The notes: generated from the letters alone by a model not told the origin. DNA of 64,000 bases from Metapseudomonas sp043392685 (GCA_043392685.1 JBHZGM010000001.1), one strand, 5' to 3'; shown: positions 16,579 to 25,693, counted from the first letter of the stretch. Numbers and translations: made by a program.

Positions 16579-17196
16579 TCACAGCTCCCGCAACACCGCC
16601 AGCCTCACCCCGAACCCCACCAGCACCCCACCGAACAGCCACTGCTGCACCCGCTGCACCAGCGGCCGGCGTCCCAGCCAGTGACCCAGCCCTTGTCCCG
16701 TCAGCGCATAGAGCGAATCGAAGGCCAGCCCCACCGCGACCAGAACGGCCCCCAGCAGGGCGAACTGCAACCCCAGAGGGACGGTGTCCGGGCTGACGAA
16801 TTGCGGCAGCAGCACGGAGCAGAACACCAGCGCCTTGGGGTTCAGCAGGTTGGTCAGCAGGCCACGGCGCAAGGCCTGCCCGTAGGCCCTCGAAAGCTGG
16901 CGCCCGGCATCCATCCGCAATGCCGACGCCTCTGCCTGGAACAGCTTCAGGCCCAGCCAGAGCAGGTAAGCGGCACCCGCCAGGCGAACGACATCGAAGG
17001 TCCAGGGCGCGGTCTTGAACAGTACCGCCAGGCCGAGACCGGCCAGCGCCACGTGGCAGCCACGCGCCAGCGCCAGCCCGAGCGCGGTTGCCAGGGCCAT
17101 GGCGCGCCCCTGGCGGGCGCCGGTTTGCAGCAGGAGGATCATGTCGGGTCCGGGCAGCAGGTAGACCACCGCCAGGGCGATCAGGAAAGCGCTCAT
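16579..17196 (-). CDS. LysE family amino-acid exporter
   Basis: A 205-aa inner-membrane protein with the LysE/RhtB plan of six hydrophobic segments. It carries L-L-P-G-P-D-M-I-L-L-L-Q-T-G, the family's G-P-D signature in helix 1, and G-L-L-T-N-L-L-N-P-K-A-L-V-F, the conserved N-P-K motif. It exports an amino acid or analogue; the substrate is not predictable. It is divergent from an Lrp-family gene 134 bp away, the usual arrangement in which the Lrp protein senses the amino acid and controls the exporter. Confidence 0.9.
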   Translation of the reverse strand: MSAFLIALAVVYLLPGPDMILLLQTGARQGRAMALATALGLALARGCHVALAGLGLAVLFKTAPWTFDVVRLAGAAYLLWLGLKLFQAEASALRMDAGRQLSRAYGQALRRGLLTNLLNPKALVFCSVLLPQFVSPDTVPLGLQFALLGAVLVAVGLAFDSLYALTGQGLGHWLGRRPLVQRVQQWLFGGVLVGFGVRLAVLREL

Positions 17197-17289
17197 GTCG
17201 TCCGCTCCGAAGCAGCCTGTGGAGCGAAGATTCTAGGGCCGAAGGTCAGGGCAGGTGCTTGCGTATTTTACTGACCCTGCCATGATAAA

Positions 17290-17304
17290 TGGCATTTTAT
17301 GCCA
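17290..17304. promoter_or_regulatory. Palindrome TGGCAT-TTT-ATGCCA, candidate Lrp-family operator
   Basis: A perfect 6-3-6 inverted repeat, flanked by ATGAT and ATCAT, in the AT-rich gap between the divergent lysE-type and Lrp-family genes, 27 bp before the regulator start. Size and context fit an Lrp/AsnC dimer site; binding itself is inferred. Confidence 0.55.
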
Positions 17305-17330
17305 ATCATACACAGATAAACTGATTAATC

Positions 17331-17813
17331 ATGCCAAAACTTAAACTCGACTCCCTGGACTATCGAATCCTCGGGGCCCTGCAGCGTGATGGCCGCCTGA
17401 CCAATGTGCAGCTGGCCAACGAGATCGGCCTCTCAGCCTCCCCCTGCCTGCGCCGGGTGCGGCTGCTGGAAGAAGCCGGGGTGATTCGCGGCTATCACGC
17501 CAGCCTGGACCGTGACCAGGTCGGGCTGGGCCTGACGGTATTCGTGGGGATCAAGGTGGAGCGCCATCACCAGGAACAGGCCGACGCTTTCCGCGAAGCG
17601 GTGATCAGCCTGCCGGAAGTGATCTCCGCGCATCTGGTCTCAGGCGAAGCGGATTTCCTGCTGCAAGTGGTGGTACCGGACCTGCGCGCCTACGAGCACT
17701 TCCTCACTGGCACCCTGCTCAAGCTCCCCGGCGTCAGCGATATCCGCAGCAGCTTCGCCATCCAGACGGTGAAGGCAGCCTCGCCGCTACCGCTGAACCA
17801 CCTGCCGAAATAG
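17331..17813 (+). CDS. Lrp/AsnC family transcriptional regulator
   Basis: A 160-aa regulator. The N-terminal winged HTH (L-D-Y-R-I-L-G-A-L-Q-R-D-G-R-L-T-N-V-Q-L-A through the recognition helix S-P-C-L-R-R-V) is followed by a RAM/Lrp ligand-binding domain from about residue 65 (G-L-T-V-F-V-G-I-K-V ... H-L-V-S-G-E-A-D-F-L-L-Q-V). It likely senses an amino acid and controls the divergent LysE exporter, and perhaps itself. Length is normal for the family. Confidence 0.9.
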   Translation: MPKLKLDSLDYRILGALQRDGRLTNVQLANEIGLSASPCLRRVRLLEEAGVIRGYHASLDRDQVGLGLTVFVGIKVERHHQEQADAFREAVISLPEVISAHLVSGEADFLLQVVVPDLRAYEHFLTGTLLKLPGVSDIRSSFAIQTVKAASPLPLNHLPK

Positions 17814-17839
17814 TCCCCTGCACGCTCGGACTACTTTTC

Positions 17840-17941
17840 TGTGGGGGCGAATTCATTCGCTAAGGGTTGCGCAGCAACCCCCTTTGGCTATCGAAGGGCA
17901 GTCCTGCGGACTGCTTCGCGAATGAATTCGCCCCCACAAGC
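17840..17941. repeat. GTGGGGGCGAATTCATTCGC extragenic palindrome, copy 4
   Basis: A nearly perfect copy: outer arms TGTGGGGGCGAATTCATTCGC and GCGAATGAATTCGCCCCCACA, with two inner hairpins (GGGTTGCGCAGCAACCC and GGCAGTCCTGCGGACTGC). It lies between the convergent Lrp-family and pxpC genes. Confidence 0.9.
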
Positions 17942-17956
17942 ACGGCACAAGAAAAC

Positions 17957-18877
17957 CTACCGCCCGAAGAAGCTATAGAACTCCCGCAGCTCGGCCTGTG
18001 CGTCCTCCAGGCTCATGACGATGAAGCGCAGAATCTGGTTCGCCGGGCATTGCGCCAGGCGCCCGAGATCCAGCGGATGGACCCAGCCGAGGATGGGGTA
18101 GCCGCCCATGGTCTGGCGGTCGGCCATGAGGATGATCGGCTGGCCGTCCGGCGGCACCTGGATGGCGCCGCTGACTACGCCCTGCGACCACTGGAGTTGC
18201 GGCGCGACCAGGGGATCGCCCGCCAGCCGCGCGCCCATGCGGTCGGATTGCGGGCTGAGCTGCCAGGGCCTCTCGAAGAAGGCCCGCGCCTGCTCCTCGT
18301 CGAAGCTGGCCGCATCGCCGCCGAGTATCACCCGCAGCAATTGCGCCGCCTTGTAATCCGGCTGCCAGGGCCAGGGCACGCTGGCGCCCCAGGGAAATTC
18401 GCCGTCACCACCGGCGAGCAAGTCACCCTCGGCCAAGCGCGTCCCCTCGCCATCCAGCCCGCCCAGGCCTTCGCGCAACTGACAGGCGACGCTGCCCAGC
18501 ACGGGCTCGGCGCGAATCCCGCCGACCAGCGCCAGGTAGCCGCGTTGTCCGCTGCGGGCGAAGCCGATCTGCAAGCGTTGCCCGGCCTCAAGACGAAAGC
18601 GCGACCAGTTGAGGCGCAGTTCGCCATCCACGCTCAGCGGCATATCGGCACCGGTGAACGCTACCCAGAGCGCTTCCTCGGCCTCCAGCTCCACGCCGCC
18701 CAGGGCGATTTCCAGCACTGCGCAATGGCGCGGATTGCCCAGCAAGCGGTTGGCCCAGGCCGCCGCCTGCGGGTCCATGGGACCGGCCGGCGACACGCCC
18801 AGGTGCTGCCAGCCGAAACGGCCAGCGTCCTGCAGCAGGCTCAGCGGGCCGGGCTTGATCACCCGCAGGCCGCTCAT
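17957..18877 (-). CDS. pxpC: 5-oxoprolinase subunit PxpC (biotin-dependent carboxylase-like)
   Basis: A 306-aa AHS2/KipA-family subunit. Motifs include G-P-L-S-L-L-Q-D-A-G-R-F-G-W-Q-H-L-G-V, G-P-M-D-P-Q-A-A-A-W-A-N-R-L-L-G-N, and Q-T-M-G-G-Y-P-I-L-G near the C-terminus. With PxpA and PxpB it forms the ATP-dependent prokaryotic 5-oxoprolinase that opens pyroglutamate to glutamate. The start overlaps the pxpB stop by four bases, indicating translational coupling in a pxpABC operon. Confidence 0.92.
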   Translation of the reverse strand: MSGLRVIKPGPLSLLQDAGRFGWQHLGVSPAGPMDPQAAAWANRLLGNPRHCAVLEIALGGVELEAEEALWVAFTGADMPLSVDGELRLNWSRFRLEAGQRLQIGFARSGQRGYLALVGGIRAEPVLGSVACQLREGLGGLDGEGTRLAEGDLLAGGDGEFPWGASVPWPWQPDYKAAQLLRVILGGDAASFDEEQARAFFERPWQLSPQSDRMGARLAGDPLVAPQLQWSQGVVSGAIQVPPDGQPIILMADRQTMGGYPILGWVHPLDLGRLAQCPANQILRFIVMSLEDAQAELREFYSFFGR

Positions 18878-19551
18878 GCCTCGCCGCCCTCGGCGCGGTA
18901 GCGGGCTTCGTCGATGGCGAAGAATCGCACGCGGTCGCCCAGCTCCAGCGGACAGGGTGGCTCACGGCGGGCGTCGAAGAGTCGCCAGGGGCACAGCCCG
19001 AGCAGGTGCCAGCCCCCCGGGGAGGCCTGTGGATAAATGGCCGTCTGCCGTTCGGCAATGGCCAGGCTGCCCGCCGGCACACGGATGCGCGGGCGGCTGC
19101 GTCGTGGCAGGGCCAGACGCGGGTCAAGACCGCCCAGGTAGGCGAAACCGGGGGAAAAGCCGATGGCACCGACCCGGTATTCGGCACTGCTGTGGATGTC
19201 CACCAGCTCAGCGACCGACAGGCTGCAGGACTCGGCCACCCAGGCGAGGTCCTCGCCGCAGTACCAGATGGGAATCTCATGCAGACGGCCGGCCCTCGCT
19301 GCAGCCCCCTCCGCCAACCAGGCTTCCAGCATGGGCTCGATGTGCCGCACCAGGGCTTGATGGTCGGTGCGGGTGATGTCGTAGTGCAGCAGCAAGGTGG
19401 TCCAGCCGGGCACCAGGTCGAGCAGCAGGTGGCCCAGATGCTGGCGCAGGGTCGCGGCCAGCACGGCGATGCGTTCCGGCAAGCGGGCGTCCGGCTCATC
19501 GGCCAGAACCAGCAGCAGGGCTTCAGCGCCAGCGGGCTCGAGGCGGATCAT
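18874..19551 (-). CDS. pxpB: 5-oxoprolinase subunit PxpB (KipI-like)
   Basis: A 225-aa AHS1/KipI-family protein. Diagnostic stretches are Y-D-I-T-R-T-D-H-Q-A-L, I-P-I-W-Y-C-G-E-D-L-A-W-V-A, G-F-S-P-G-F-A-Y-L-G and S-P-G-G-W-H-L-L-G. It forms a heteromer with PxpC. Four-base overlaps join it to both neighbours. Some relatives are annotated as kinase inhibitors, but the three-gene order makes 5-oxoprolinase the better call. Confidence 0.92.
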   Translation of the reverse strand: MIRLEPAGAEALLLVLADEPDARLPERIAVLAATLRQHLGHLLLDLVPGWTTLLLHYDITRTDHQALVRHIEPMLEAWLAEGAAARAGRLHEIPIWYCGEDLAWVAESCSLSVAELVDIHSSAEYRVGAIGFSPGFAYLGGLDPRLALPRRSRPRIRVPAGSLAIAERQTAIYPQASPGGWHLLGLCPWRLFDARREPPCPLELGDRVRFFAIDEARYRAEGGEA

Positions 19552-20294
19552 AAGGCGTCCAGCTTGCCTCGCAGACGACGCAGCACGGCCAGGGATTCCG
19601 GGTTGTCGCCATGCACGCAGAGGCTGTCGGCGGTAAGCCGCAGCGGCTTGCCGTCGATGTCCGGGAAGGGCTCGCCGGCGGCAATGGACAGGGCCTGGTC
19701 GAGGATGCGCTCGGGGTCGTGGTGCACGGCACCGGCCAGGCGCCGGGGTGCCAGCTGGCCGTCGGACAGGTAGGCGCGATCGGCGAAGGCCTCGAACATC
19801 AGCGGCACATCGGCCGCGTCGGCCAGTTGCAGCTCACGGCTGTTGTCGGCCAGCGCCAGCACCATCAACGGCAGCCCCTTGCGGTAACTGCCGCAGGCAT
19901 CGAGCACCGCGGCGAGCAGGGCATCATCGCGCACCAGGTCGTTGTACAGGGCGCCGTGGGGTTTGACGTAGGCCACCTGGGTGCCGACGACGCGGCAGAA
20001 GGCTTCCAGCGCGCCGATCTGATAGAGCACCAGGGCGCGAACCTCGTCCGGCGAGCAGGCCATGTGGCGCCTGCCGAAACCGGCAAGGTCCGGATACGCC
20101 GGATGGGCACCGATGCGCACGCCGTGGCGCAGCGCCAGTTCGACAGTGCGTTGCATGGTCAGGGGATCGGCGGCATGGAAACCGCAGGCGAGGTTCGCCT
20201 GGTCCACCAGCGGCATGGCGTGTTCGTCGTTGCCCATGCGCCAGGCGCCGAAGCTTTCCCCCATGTCGCAGTTCAGCAGGATTCGTCTGTTCAT
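19548..20294 (-). CDS. pxpA: 5-oxoprolinase subunit PxpA (LamB/YcsF family)
   Basis: A 248-aa LamB/YcsF-family subunit starting M-N-R-R-I-L-L-N-C-D-M-G-E-S-F-G, with A-N-L-A-C-G-F-H-A-A-D-P and V-K-P-H-G-A-L-Y-N-D, both near-universal in the family. The ATG at 20294 gives the canonical N-terminus; an in-frame start at 20468 would add residues unlike the family. It is the first gene of pxpABC, and the overlapping stop leads into pxpB. Confidence 0.93.
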   Translation of the reverse strand: MNRRILLNCDMGESFGAWRMGNDEHAMPLVDQANLACGFHAADPLTMQRTVELALRHGVRIGAHPAYPDLAGFGRRHMACSPDEVRALVLYQIGALEAFCRVVGTQVAYVKPHGALYNDLVRDDALLAAVLDACGSYRKGLPLMVLALADNSRELQLADAADVPLMFEAFADRAYLSDGQLAPRRLAGAVHHDPERILDQALSIAAGEPFPDIDGKPLRLTADSLCVHGDNPESLAVLRRLRGKLDAL

Positions 20295-20357
20295 GAAGCG
20301 GATTATGGCTAAAAGCCGGCGCTCTGGCTGGGAACAATTCATTCGCCGTGAAAAGCG

Positions 20358-20443
20358 CCCTCTCCCTTCTGGGAGAGGGTGCTGCGGGCGAATCACCAGA
20401 CCTTTCGCCTGCGCAAAAAAACCGCCCCGCGCTGGGCGGGGCG
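20358..20443 (-). terminator. Terminator of the PepSY-flavoreductase gene, next to a CCCTCTCCC hairpin
   Basis: On the minus strand GCCCCGC-CCAGC-GCGGGGC is followed by GG and a seven-T run (20413-20443), a textbook intrinsic terminator 45 bases after the 20489 gene. Just beyond is the CCCTCTCCC-TTCT-GGGAGAGGG hairpin (20358-20379), a repeat also seen at 8345. Confidence 0.85.
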
Positions 20444-20488
20444 AAGGTTCCCCAGGAGCAGGGATCACTCGGTCAGGCGCTGACGCCG

Positions 20489-23062
20489 TCAGTACACGTC
20501 GCGGCGGTAGCGGCCATCGTCATTCAGTTGCTGCAGCGCTGCATCGCCCAGAATCTCGCGCAGGGCGAGGTCGACGCCTTCGGCCATGCCCTGCAGGCTG
20601 CCGCAGACGTAGATCACCGCGCCCTCGGCCAGCCAGGCGCGCAGCTCGTCGGCGGCCTCGCGCAGACGGTCCTGCACATAGACCTTCTCGGCCTGGTCGC
20701 GGGAGAAAGCCAGGTCCAGGCGCTGCAGTTCGCCCCGGGCCAGCCAGCCCTGCAGCTCATCGCGGCAATAGAAGTCATGGGCCTGGTTGCGCTCGCCGAA
20801 CAGCAGCCAGTTGCGGTTGCGGCCAGCGGCGATGGCGGCCCTGAGCAGGCTGCGCAAACCGGCAAGTCCAGTGCCGTTGCCAATGAAGATCAGCGGGCGG
20901 TCTTCCTCGATCAGATGGAAACGACTGTTGCGGCGCAGACGCAGGGGCACGGCGGCACCGACCGACAGGTAATGGGTCAGCCAGCCGGAAGCGATGCCCA
21001 GGGTGCCGTCGGCATGCTGTTCCTGGCGCACGATCAGCTCCAGCGCGCCGTCGCTGGCCAGGGAAGCGATGGAGTACTGGCGCACCGACAGGCCGATCAG
21101 TGCCTGCACCAGCGCTTGCGGCTGCAGGCCAACCAGATGCTCGAACGAACTCGGCAGCAGGCGCCCCGCCAGCGCCTGGCGCAGCGGCTGGCGCTGGCCG
21201 TCCAGTTCGACCTGGGCATTGCCGTCTAAGTGGTGCCTGGCCAGCCACGCGTCGACGACCGGCTCGGCCTGGCTCGGCAGGATTTCCACCAGATCGCCAG
21301 CCTGCCAGTCCAGCTGGCTGCCGGCCGGGGCGCGCAGGCGCAGGAGCCAGGTGGATTCGCCCTGGCTGCCCGGGTTGAGGTGCTCGCGGCCCTCCAGCGT
21401 CCAGCTCTCGAAAGCCGGGCCGTTCCAGGGGGTCAGCATGGCGCCGCCGGAAATCTGCGCCAGTTGCTGCTGCCATTGCTGCAGGGCGCCGCGGTCGCCA
21501 TTGTCCACTTCCACCGGATCGAACAGCTGGCTCGCGCCCTGCCCTTTCAACCAGCTCTGCAGGCGGCGGCCGAAACCGCAGAAATGCTCGTATTGACGAT
21601 CACCCAGGGCGAGTACGGCAAAGCGCAGGCCGGCGAGCTGGGAAGCCTGTCCCAGCACCTTGCGCTCGAAGCCGCGGGCGTTATCCGGCGCCTCGCCGTC
21701 GCCGAAGGTGCTGACCACGAAGAGTGCGTTGCGGGCTTTGGCCAGGGTGCCGCCATCCAGCGAGGCCAGGGGTTCGACGCGCACCGGCAGGCCGGCGGCC
21801 TGGAGCTGGCCGGCGCTCTGCCAGGCCAGTTGCTCGGCCAGGCCGCTCTGGCTGGCGAAGCCGATCAGCCAGGAACCCTCGCCGCTGCTCTCGGCCAGGC
21901 CGCCACGGGCGGCCCGGGCCGCGCGCTTCTTGCGCCGACGGTCGAGGTAGAGCAGCCAGCCGGTAATGAAGAACAGCGGCATGGCCAGGCTCGCCAGCAT
22001 CACCAGGATGCGCCCCGCCAGGCCGAAGTACTCGCCCACGTGCAGCGCATAGATGCTGGCCAGCAGTTGCGCCTTGAAGCTCTTGTCGGTGTAGAGGCTG
22101 CTGCGGGCGACCTTGCCGGTGGCCGGATCGAGGACGATCTGGTTCAGCGCGCGCGGGTGCGCGGCGTCTTCCAGCAGGTAGAACACCTGGGCCGGCTGGC
22201 CACCCACCGGGGGCAGACGCAGGTTGTAGGCACTCAGGGTCGGCCCGGCGGTTTCGCGGATGCTCTTCCAGACGGCGTCGTAGTCCACCACCAGCGGCGG
22301 ACCGGAAGGCGCCTGCATGCCAGGGCGGCCACGGCCCTCACCGCGGCCTTCGCCACGGCGCTCGCCCGGCTTGCCCTGCTGGCCGGCGGGGGCGTCGGAG
22401 AGCAGGCGGTTGAGGCCTTCGCGGTACCACTCGTAGGACCAGAACAGGCCGGTGAGCGCGGCCAGGAGATAGAACAGCAGGCACCAGGTGCCGGCGACGG
22501 CATGCAGGTCCCAGTTGAAGCTGCGGCCCTTGCGTGACCAGTCGAGGGTCAGCCAGGCACGCCAGCTGCCGGCCTTGCGCGGCCAGCGCAGATACAGGCC
22601 GGAGAGGCAGAAGAAGATCAGGATCAGGGTACAGGCGGCGGTGATCTGCTTGCCGAACTCGCCCATGGCGAGAAAGCGGTGCAGTTGCAGCATCAGGCCG
22701 AAGAACTTCTGGCCCACCGGATCGCCCAGCAGTTCGCCGGTGTAGGGGTCGAAGTAGCGCATCGGGCCGCGGCGCTCGCCCGGCGGCGGCGTGAAGAAGA
22801 CACGGGCAGCCTGGTCGCCGCTGGTTCCGACCCAGAGGCCGGACACCTTCTTGCCTTCCGCCGCTTCGATCTTGCTCACCAGCTCGGCAGGCGGCAGCAC
22901 ACCGCTGTCCTGCACCCGGACCGTCAGGGTCTCGGGGTTGAGCAGGCGGAGGATTTCCTCCTGGAAGCTGTAGGCGGCCCCGGTGATGCCCATCAGGGCG
23001 AGTACCAGCCCGGCACTGATTCCGAACAGCCAGTGCAGCTGGAACAGGGTCTTCTTCAACAC
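20489..23062 (-). CDS. PepSY-domain/flavodoxin/FAD-NAD(P)H reductase fusion (siderophore-iron reductase-like)
   Basis: An 857-aa multidomain membrane flavoprotein. Residues 1-395 are a PepSY_TM region with four long hydrophobic helices (L-F-Q-L-H-W-L-F-G-I-S-A-G-L at the start). A Gly/Arg-rich loop (about 230-250) lies in the periplasmic part. A flavodoxin-like domain covers about 405-540 and a sulfite-reductase-type FAD/NAD(P)H module 560-857 (R-Q-Y-S-I-A-S FAD motif, F-I-G-N-G-T-G-L-A-G nucleotide motif, Y-V-C-G-S-L-Q-G and C-terminal R-Y-R-R-D-V-Y). It likely moves electrons from NADPH across the inner membrane to reduce ferric siderophore or periplasmic iron. The start is GTG at 23062, after GAGGG. 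It follows the TonB receptor, as in the P. aeruginosa PA4513-PA4514 pair. Confidence 0.85.
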   Translation of the reverse strand: MLKKTLFQLHWLFGISAGLVLALMGITGAAYSFQEEILRLLNPETLTVRVQDSGVLPPAELVSKIEAAEGKKVSGLWVGTSGDQAARVFFTPPPGERRGPMRYFDPYTGELLGDPVGQKFFGLMLQLHRFLAMGEFGKQITAACTLILIFFCLSGLYLRWPRKAGSWRAWLTLDWSRKGRSFNWDLHAVAGTWCLLFYLLAALTGLFWSYEWYREGLNRLLSDAPAGQQGKPGERRGEGRGEGRGRPGMQAPSGPPLVVDYDAVWKSIRETAGPTLSAYNLRLPPVGGQPAQVFYLLEDAAHPRALNQIVLDPATGKVARSSLYTDKSFKAQLLASIYALHVGEYFGLAGRILVMLASLAMPLFFITGWLLYLDRRRKKRAARAARGGLAESSGEGSWLIGFASQSGLAEQLAWQSAGQLQAAGLPVRVEPLASLDGGTLAKARNALFVVSTFGDGEAPDNARGFERKVLGQASQLAGLRFAVLALGDRQYEHFCGFGRRLQSWLKGQGASQLFDPVEVDNGDRGALQQWQQQLAQISGGAMLTPWNGPAFESWTLEGREHLNPGSQGESTWLLRLRAPAGSQLDWQAGDLVEILPSQAEPVVDAWLARHHLDGNAQVELDGQRQPLRQALAGRLLPSSFEHLVGLQPQALVQALIGLSVRQYSIASLASDGALELIVRQEQHADGTLGIASGWLTHYLSVGAAVPLRLRRNSRFHLIEEDRPLIFIGNGTGLAGLRSLLRAAIAAGRNRNWLLFGERNQAHDFYCRDELQGWLARGELQRLDLAFSRDQAEKVYVQDRLREAADELRAWLAEGAVIYVCGSLQGMAEGVDLALREILGDAALQQLNDDGRYRRDVY

Positions 23063-23137
23063 GTGTTATCCCTCGGATACGCGCCTGGCGACGCGTCGAA
23101 TCGCAGTTTCCCGGTCGGCCCAATGCCTGACCGGGAA

Positions 23138-23167
23138 GCGATTTTATTTGAGAACGGGATGCATTAA
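23138..23167 (-). promoter_or_regulatory. Shared iron-regulon-like element upstream of the flavoreductase
   Basis: On the plus strand this reads GCGATTTTATTTGAGAACG then GGATGCATTAAA. It aligns with elements at 25479 and 28483 upstream of the two TonB receptor genes (GCGA-TCTATTT-GAA-G core). This copy has the weakest Fur-box likeness of the three. Confidence 0.45.
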
Positions 23168-23204
23168 ACCAGGAATCGAAGCTTTTACTTTTTATTTACA
23201 GCCG

Positions 23205-23233
23205 CGCGGGCCCTGCTCCAGTCAGGGCCCGCG
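23205..23233 (-). terminator. Terminator-like hairpin after the TonB receptor gene
   Basis: CGCGGGCCCTG-loop-CAGGGCCCGCG, an eleven-base stem nine bases past the receptor stop. On the minus strand it is followed by CGGCTGTAAATAAAAAG, which lacks a strong U-run, so termination may be partial and the flavoreductase may be co-transcribed. Confidence 0.65.
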
Positions 23234-23242
23234 TCCCGATCG

Positions 23243-25450
23243 TCAGAACGAGTAGCTGGCGGTCAGGATCGCCGAACGGGCATCGCCGTATTCGATGGCG
23301 GAAGAACGCGCGTCGGTGCCGGTCTGCTGACGCACACGCTCCACGTAGTCCTTGTCGAACAGGTTGTTCACGTTCAGCTGCAGGTCCAGGTTCTTGCTGA
23401 CCTTGTAGCCGACCATGGCGTTGTGCAGCCAGTAGGCATCCAGCTTGGCGGTAGTGCTGGAGCTCACGTTACGCTCGCTCACGTAGCGTGCGCCGTAGCC
23501 CAGGGTCCAGCCTTCCGGCAGCTCGTAGGTGGTCCACAGGTTGAAGGAGCGCGGCGGAGTGTTGCCCAGCGCCTGGCCTTCGCGAGCGATACCAGCGGCT
23601 GTGTCGGCGGCCTTGAGGGTCTCGCTCGACTGGAAGGTGTAGTTGGCGAACACATCCCACTGCTCGGTGATGTGGCCGGTCAGGCCCAGTTCCACACCCT
23701 CGACACGCTGCTTGCCGGCCAGTTGGGTCGAACCATCGGCCATGGTTTCACGTGCATTGGTCTTCTCCACGCGGAACAGCGCGCCGTCCACTTCCAGGCG
23801 GCCATCCAGCAGCTCCCACTTGGTGCCCAGTTCCCAGGTCTCGTTCTTTTCCGGATCCAGGTTCTCGGTGTTCGCGTTCAGGCCGCCACCGTTGGCGGCG
23901 ATGCCTTCGGCGGTGGGGTTGAAGGAGTTGCCCCAGGCCACATAGAAGCGACCGTTTTCCACCGGCTTGTAGACCAGGCCGGCGCGGCTGCTGAGCTTCT
24001 CGTCCTTGGAGGTGAAGTCACCGGTCTGCTGGTGGGTCGCATTGAAGGTATCGCTGTGGCCCTTGAACCAGTCGTAGCGCAGGCCGACGTTGAAGTCCCA
24101 CTGCTCGTTCAGGGCGATGGTGTCGAAGACATACAGCGCCTTGTCGTCCAGCTGGTTCTCGGTGTAGCCGGTGATGGTCTTGTTGACCGGGCCATCCCAG
24201 TGGCCGGGCGGGTTCGACAGGTCGAAGCCATCCGCCGGGTACAACGCATTGCCCAGGCCGTGGTTGTAGCTCTTGAGGTCGAAGTCCTCGCGGGAAATCT
24301 CGGCGCCGGTGACCAGCTCATGGCCCAGGCCGAAGGTGTCGAAGCTGGCGCGCAGGTTGGTCTGGTTGATCCACATCTCGGTGGTGGTATCGCGGCCGGA
24401 AGCCTGCGGGCCGGCGGGGCGGTAGCGACCCGGCGGGACACCCTGGATGTTCACATGAGAGGCCGAAACGATGGTGTTGCGGTCGATGCGGCTGTAACGG
24501 GTCAGGTTCTGCAGGCGCAGGTTGTCGTTGAAATCGTGCTCGAGGTTCGCGGTGAAGGCGTTCTGCTCGATTTCGTCCTTGTCCAGGTTATCCCAGCCGA
24601 AGTAGTCCTCGCGGCTGACACCGCCGAGCTTCTTGCCATCGCGGGCCGGCACGCCGTAGTCCGGCAGGTTGTCGTCGGTCTGGTGGAAGGCGCTCAGGGT
24701 CAGGCGGGTGGAGTCGTTGAAGCCCAGGCGCAGGGAGGGCGCGACACCCCAGCGCTCGCGGTCGATCTCGTCGCGGCCGGGCACGTCGTTCTCGTGGGCC
24801 ATCAGGTTTATACGGAAGGCGCTATTGCTGCCCACGCCTTCCAGCGGCTGGTTCGCATCCAGGGTCAGGCGATGGTAGTTGTCGGTGCCGAGGCCGCCAC
24901 CCAGCGTGGTGAAGGCGCGGTCCATGGGCTGCTTGCTGATGATGTTGATGCTGCCACCGGTGGTGCCGGCGCCGCCGAACACCGAGTTCGGGCCCTTGAT
25001 GACCTCGACCTGCTCGATGTTGAAGGTGTCGGTACGGCTGGTCTGGGCGCTGTCGCGCAGGCCGTCGATCTGGATGTTGTTGTTCGCGGAGAAGCCGCGG
25101 ATGTTGATGCTGTCGCCGGAGCCACCGCCACCCTCACCGGCGTTGAAGGTAATGCCGGATACGTTGGACAGCACCTGGCGCAGGCTCAGGGCCTGCTGCT
25201 CCTGGATCACTTCCTTGGGCACCACGGTGATGGTCTGCGGGGTGTCCAGCAGCGGGGCGGTGTATTTCGCCGAGGAGGATTGATCGACCTTATAGGTCTT
25301 CTTTACCGCCTTGCCATCGACATTCACGCTGTCCAGTTCAATGGCCTGGCCTTGCTCGGCGGCAATCGCCAGACCGGCGGTCGAGAGGGTGGCAATGCCA
25401 ACGGCGGATGCCAGAAGCGCACGCGGCGGCAGATTGTTCTTTTGGTTCAT
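23243..25450 (-). CDS. TonB-dependent catecholate-siderophore receptor (Fiu/PiuA-like)
   Basis: A 735-aa outer-membrane receptor. The signal peptide ends about residue 31 (L-A-I-A-A). A TonB-box-like I-E-L-D-S-V-N-V-D lies near the mature N-terminus. The plug (about 60-190) includes L-D-T-P-Q-T-I-T-V-V-P, S-I-N-I-R-G-F and V-E-V-I-K-G-P-N-S-V-F-G-G. A 22-strand barrel ends in the canonical Phe (S-Y-S-F). Plug and barrel motifs place it in the monomeric catecholate family (Fiu, PiuA). ATG 25450 has GGGAG nine bases upstream. The flavoreductase lies downstream. A Fur-like element precedes it, so induction by iron starvation is expected. Confidence 0.9.
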   Translation of the reverse strand: MNQKNNLPPRALLASAVGIATLSTAGLAIAAEQGQAIELDSVNVDGKAVKKTYKVDQSSSAKYTAPLLDTPQTITVVPKEVIQEQQALSLRQVLSNVSGITFNAGEGGGGSGDSINIRGFSANNNIQIDGLRDSAQTSRTDTFNIEQVEVIKGPNSVFGGAGTTGGSINIISKQPMDRAFTTLGGGLGTDNYHRLTLDANQPLEGVGSNSAFRINLMAHENDVPGRDEIDRERWGVAPSLRLGFNDSTRLTLSAFHQTDDNLPDYGVPARDGKKLGGVSREDYFGWDNLDKDEIEQNAFTANLEHDFNDNLRLQNLTRYSRIDRNTIVSASHVNIQGVPPGRYRPAGPQASGRDTTTEMWINQTNLRASFDTFGLGHELVTGAEISREDFDLKSYNHGLGNALYPADGFDLSNPPGHWDGPVNKTITGYTENQLDDKALYVFDTIALNEQWDFNVGLRYDWFKGHSDTFNATHQQTGDFTSKDEKLSSRAGLVYKPVENGRFYVAWGNSFNPTAEGIAANGGGLNANTENLDPEKNETWELGTKWELLDGRLEVDGALFRVEKTNARETMADGSTQLAGKQRVEGVELGLTGHITEQWDVFANYTFQSSETLKAADTAAGIAREGQALGNTPPRSFNLWTTYELPEGWTLGYGARYVSERNVSSSTTAKLDAYWLHNAMVGYKVSKNLDLQLNVNNLFDKDYVERVRQQTGTDARSSAIEYGDARSAILTASYSF

Positions 25451-25478
25451 AAGAATCACTCCCCAGTGAATTTGAGGC

Positions 25479-25509
25479 GCGATTCTATTTGCGAATGTTT
25501 ATCAGTAAA
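25479..25509 (-). promoter_or_regulatory. Fur-box-like element upstream of the TonB receptor
   Basis: On the minus strand TTTACTGATAAACATTCGC aligns to the 19-base Fur consensus with about 13 matches by eye. It is embedded in the GCGATTCTATTT element shared with 23138 and 28483 and lies about 30-60 bases before the start codon. Confidence 0.55.
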
Positions 25510-25693
25510 TAAAAACCTACGAAATTTACCCAATCTTTACATTTCTCCGGATCAGGCCGGATTCACTGGATCAGCCAGAGCTGCGAGATAGATCTCGATT
25601 CAGGCGCTATTTTCGGCAATAGAGACGGAAAATCGGAGAAACCAAGCTGCCGCCGCACTGCCTGTCGTCCACCGTGAGGCCAGGTGAGACGCT

